5,776 nt of DNA from Flavobacteriia bacterium. GTDB taxonomy: Bacteria > Bacteroidota > Bacteroidia > Flavobacteriales > Flavobacteriaceae. A program made the position numbers and the translations under genes. The DNA lies in contig DRQI01000080.1 in the NCBI GenBank assembly GCA_011330545.1, positions 1 to 5,776 of the forward strand, given 5' to 3'. The notes under the pieces are model-generated. The model was not told the origin of the DNA and ran no database searches. It saw only the letters and a program-made list of their open reading frames with translations. Below are positions 5,736 to 5,776 of the stretch, piece by piece (position 1 is the first letter of the stretch; the number at the start of each line of letters is the position of its first letter).

Positions 5736-5749
5736 TAAAGGCCTTTATA
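5734..5749. promoter_or_regulatory. Perfect 16-bp palindrome TATAAAGGCCTTTATA next to the DUF4349 promoter
   Basis: The sequence is fully self-complementary over 16 bp. It overlaps the upstream edge of the proposed -7 element by 2 bp and fills most of the spacer toward -33. That position suits an operator for a dimeric repressor. As RNA it would form a hairpin with little or no loop, and there is no T-run immediately after it on either strand, so a terminator is less likely. No bound regulator can be named. Confidence 0.4.
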
Positions 5750-5776
5750 CGGCTTTTTGAAAAGTACTTGTAAACC

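Overview
The window looks like chromosomal DNA from a member of the Bacteroidota (Flavobacteriia, Sphingobacteriia or Chitinophagia; I cannot place it more finely). The base composition is AT-rich. No start codon has a convincing Shine-Dalgarno sequence. Three intergenic regions carry the Bacteroidota-type -7 promoter element TAnnTTTG, or a one-mismatch version. The protein types (bacitracin-type ABC-2 exporter, DUF4395, DUF4349, UvrB) fit that group.

Layout from left to right. (1) Positions 2-1424 hold the end of an ABC-2 type export operon: the C-terminal two thirds of an ATPase that runs off the left edge, then its six-helix permease 25 bp downstream. (2) Positions 1425-1610 are a 186-bp intergenic region. 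It contains three roughly helically phased A-tracts, a probable promoter, and a C-rich imperfect inverted repeat lying between the promoter elements. (3) Positions 1611-2575 form a tight two-gene unit with a 2-bp gap. The first gene encodes a small lipoprotein carrying an HMA metal-binding domain (GMTCVGC). The second encodes a DUF4395 integral membrane protein with three cysteine pairs. (4) Positions 2733-4721 are uvrB, the nucleotide-excision-repair damage-verification helicase. A perfect TAnnTTTG box ends only 4 bp before its ATG, so its mRNA may be leaderless or nearly so. (5) Positions 4722-4842 are a convergent intergenic region with a short repeated GCATTkTGGAAA element. (6) Positions 4843-5697, on the minus strand, encode a DUF4349 lipoprotein that also has a C-terminal membrane helix. 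Its promoter has a perfect 16-bp palindrome beside it.

UvrB and the ABC exporter look like ordinary housekeeping and efflux genes. The part most worth a second look is the HMA-lipoprotein/DUF4395 pair. The layout resembles MerP/MerT: a periplasmic CxxC metal carrier encoded directly before a membrane protein with cysteine pairs near both faces of one helix and in the loop after it. It is preceded by a promoter whose spacer resembles a CsoR/RcnR/FrmR-type operator. I infer a metal-handling (or thiol-redox) module from this. Neither the metal nor the direction of transport can be read from the sequence.

No tRNA, rRNA, CRISPR array, insertion sequence or convincing rho-independent terminator was seen. 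No stretch of more than 300 bases lacks a gene.
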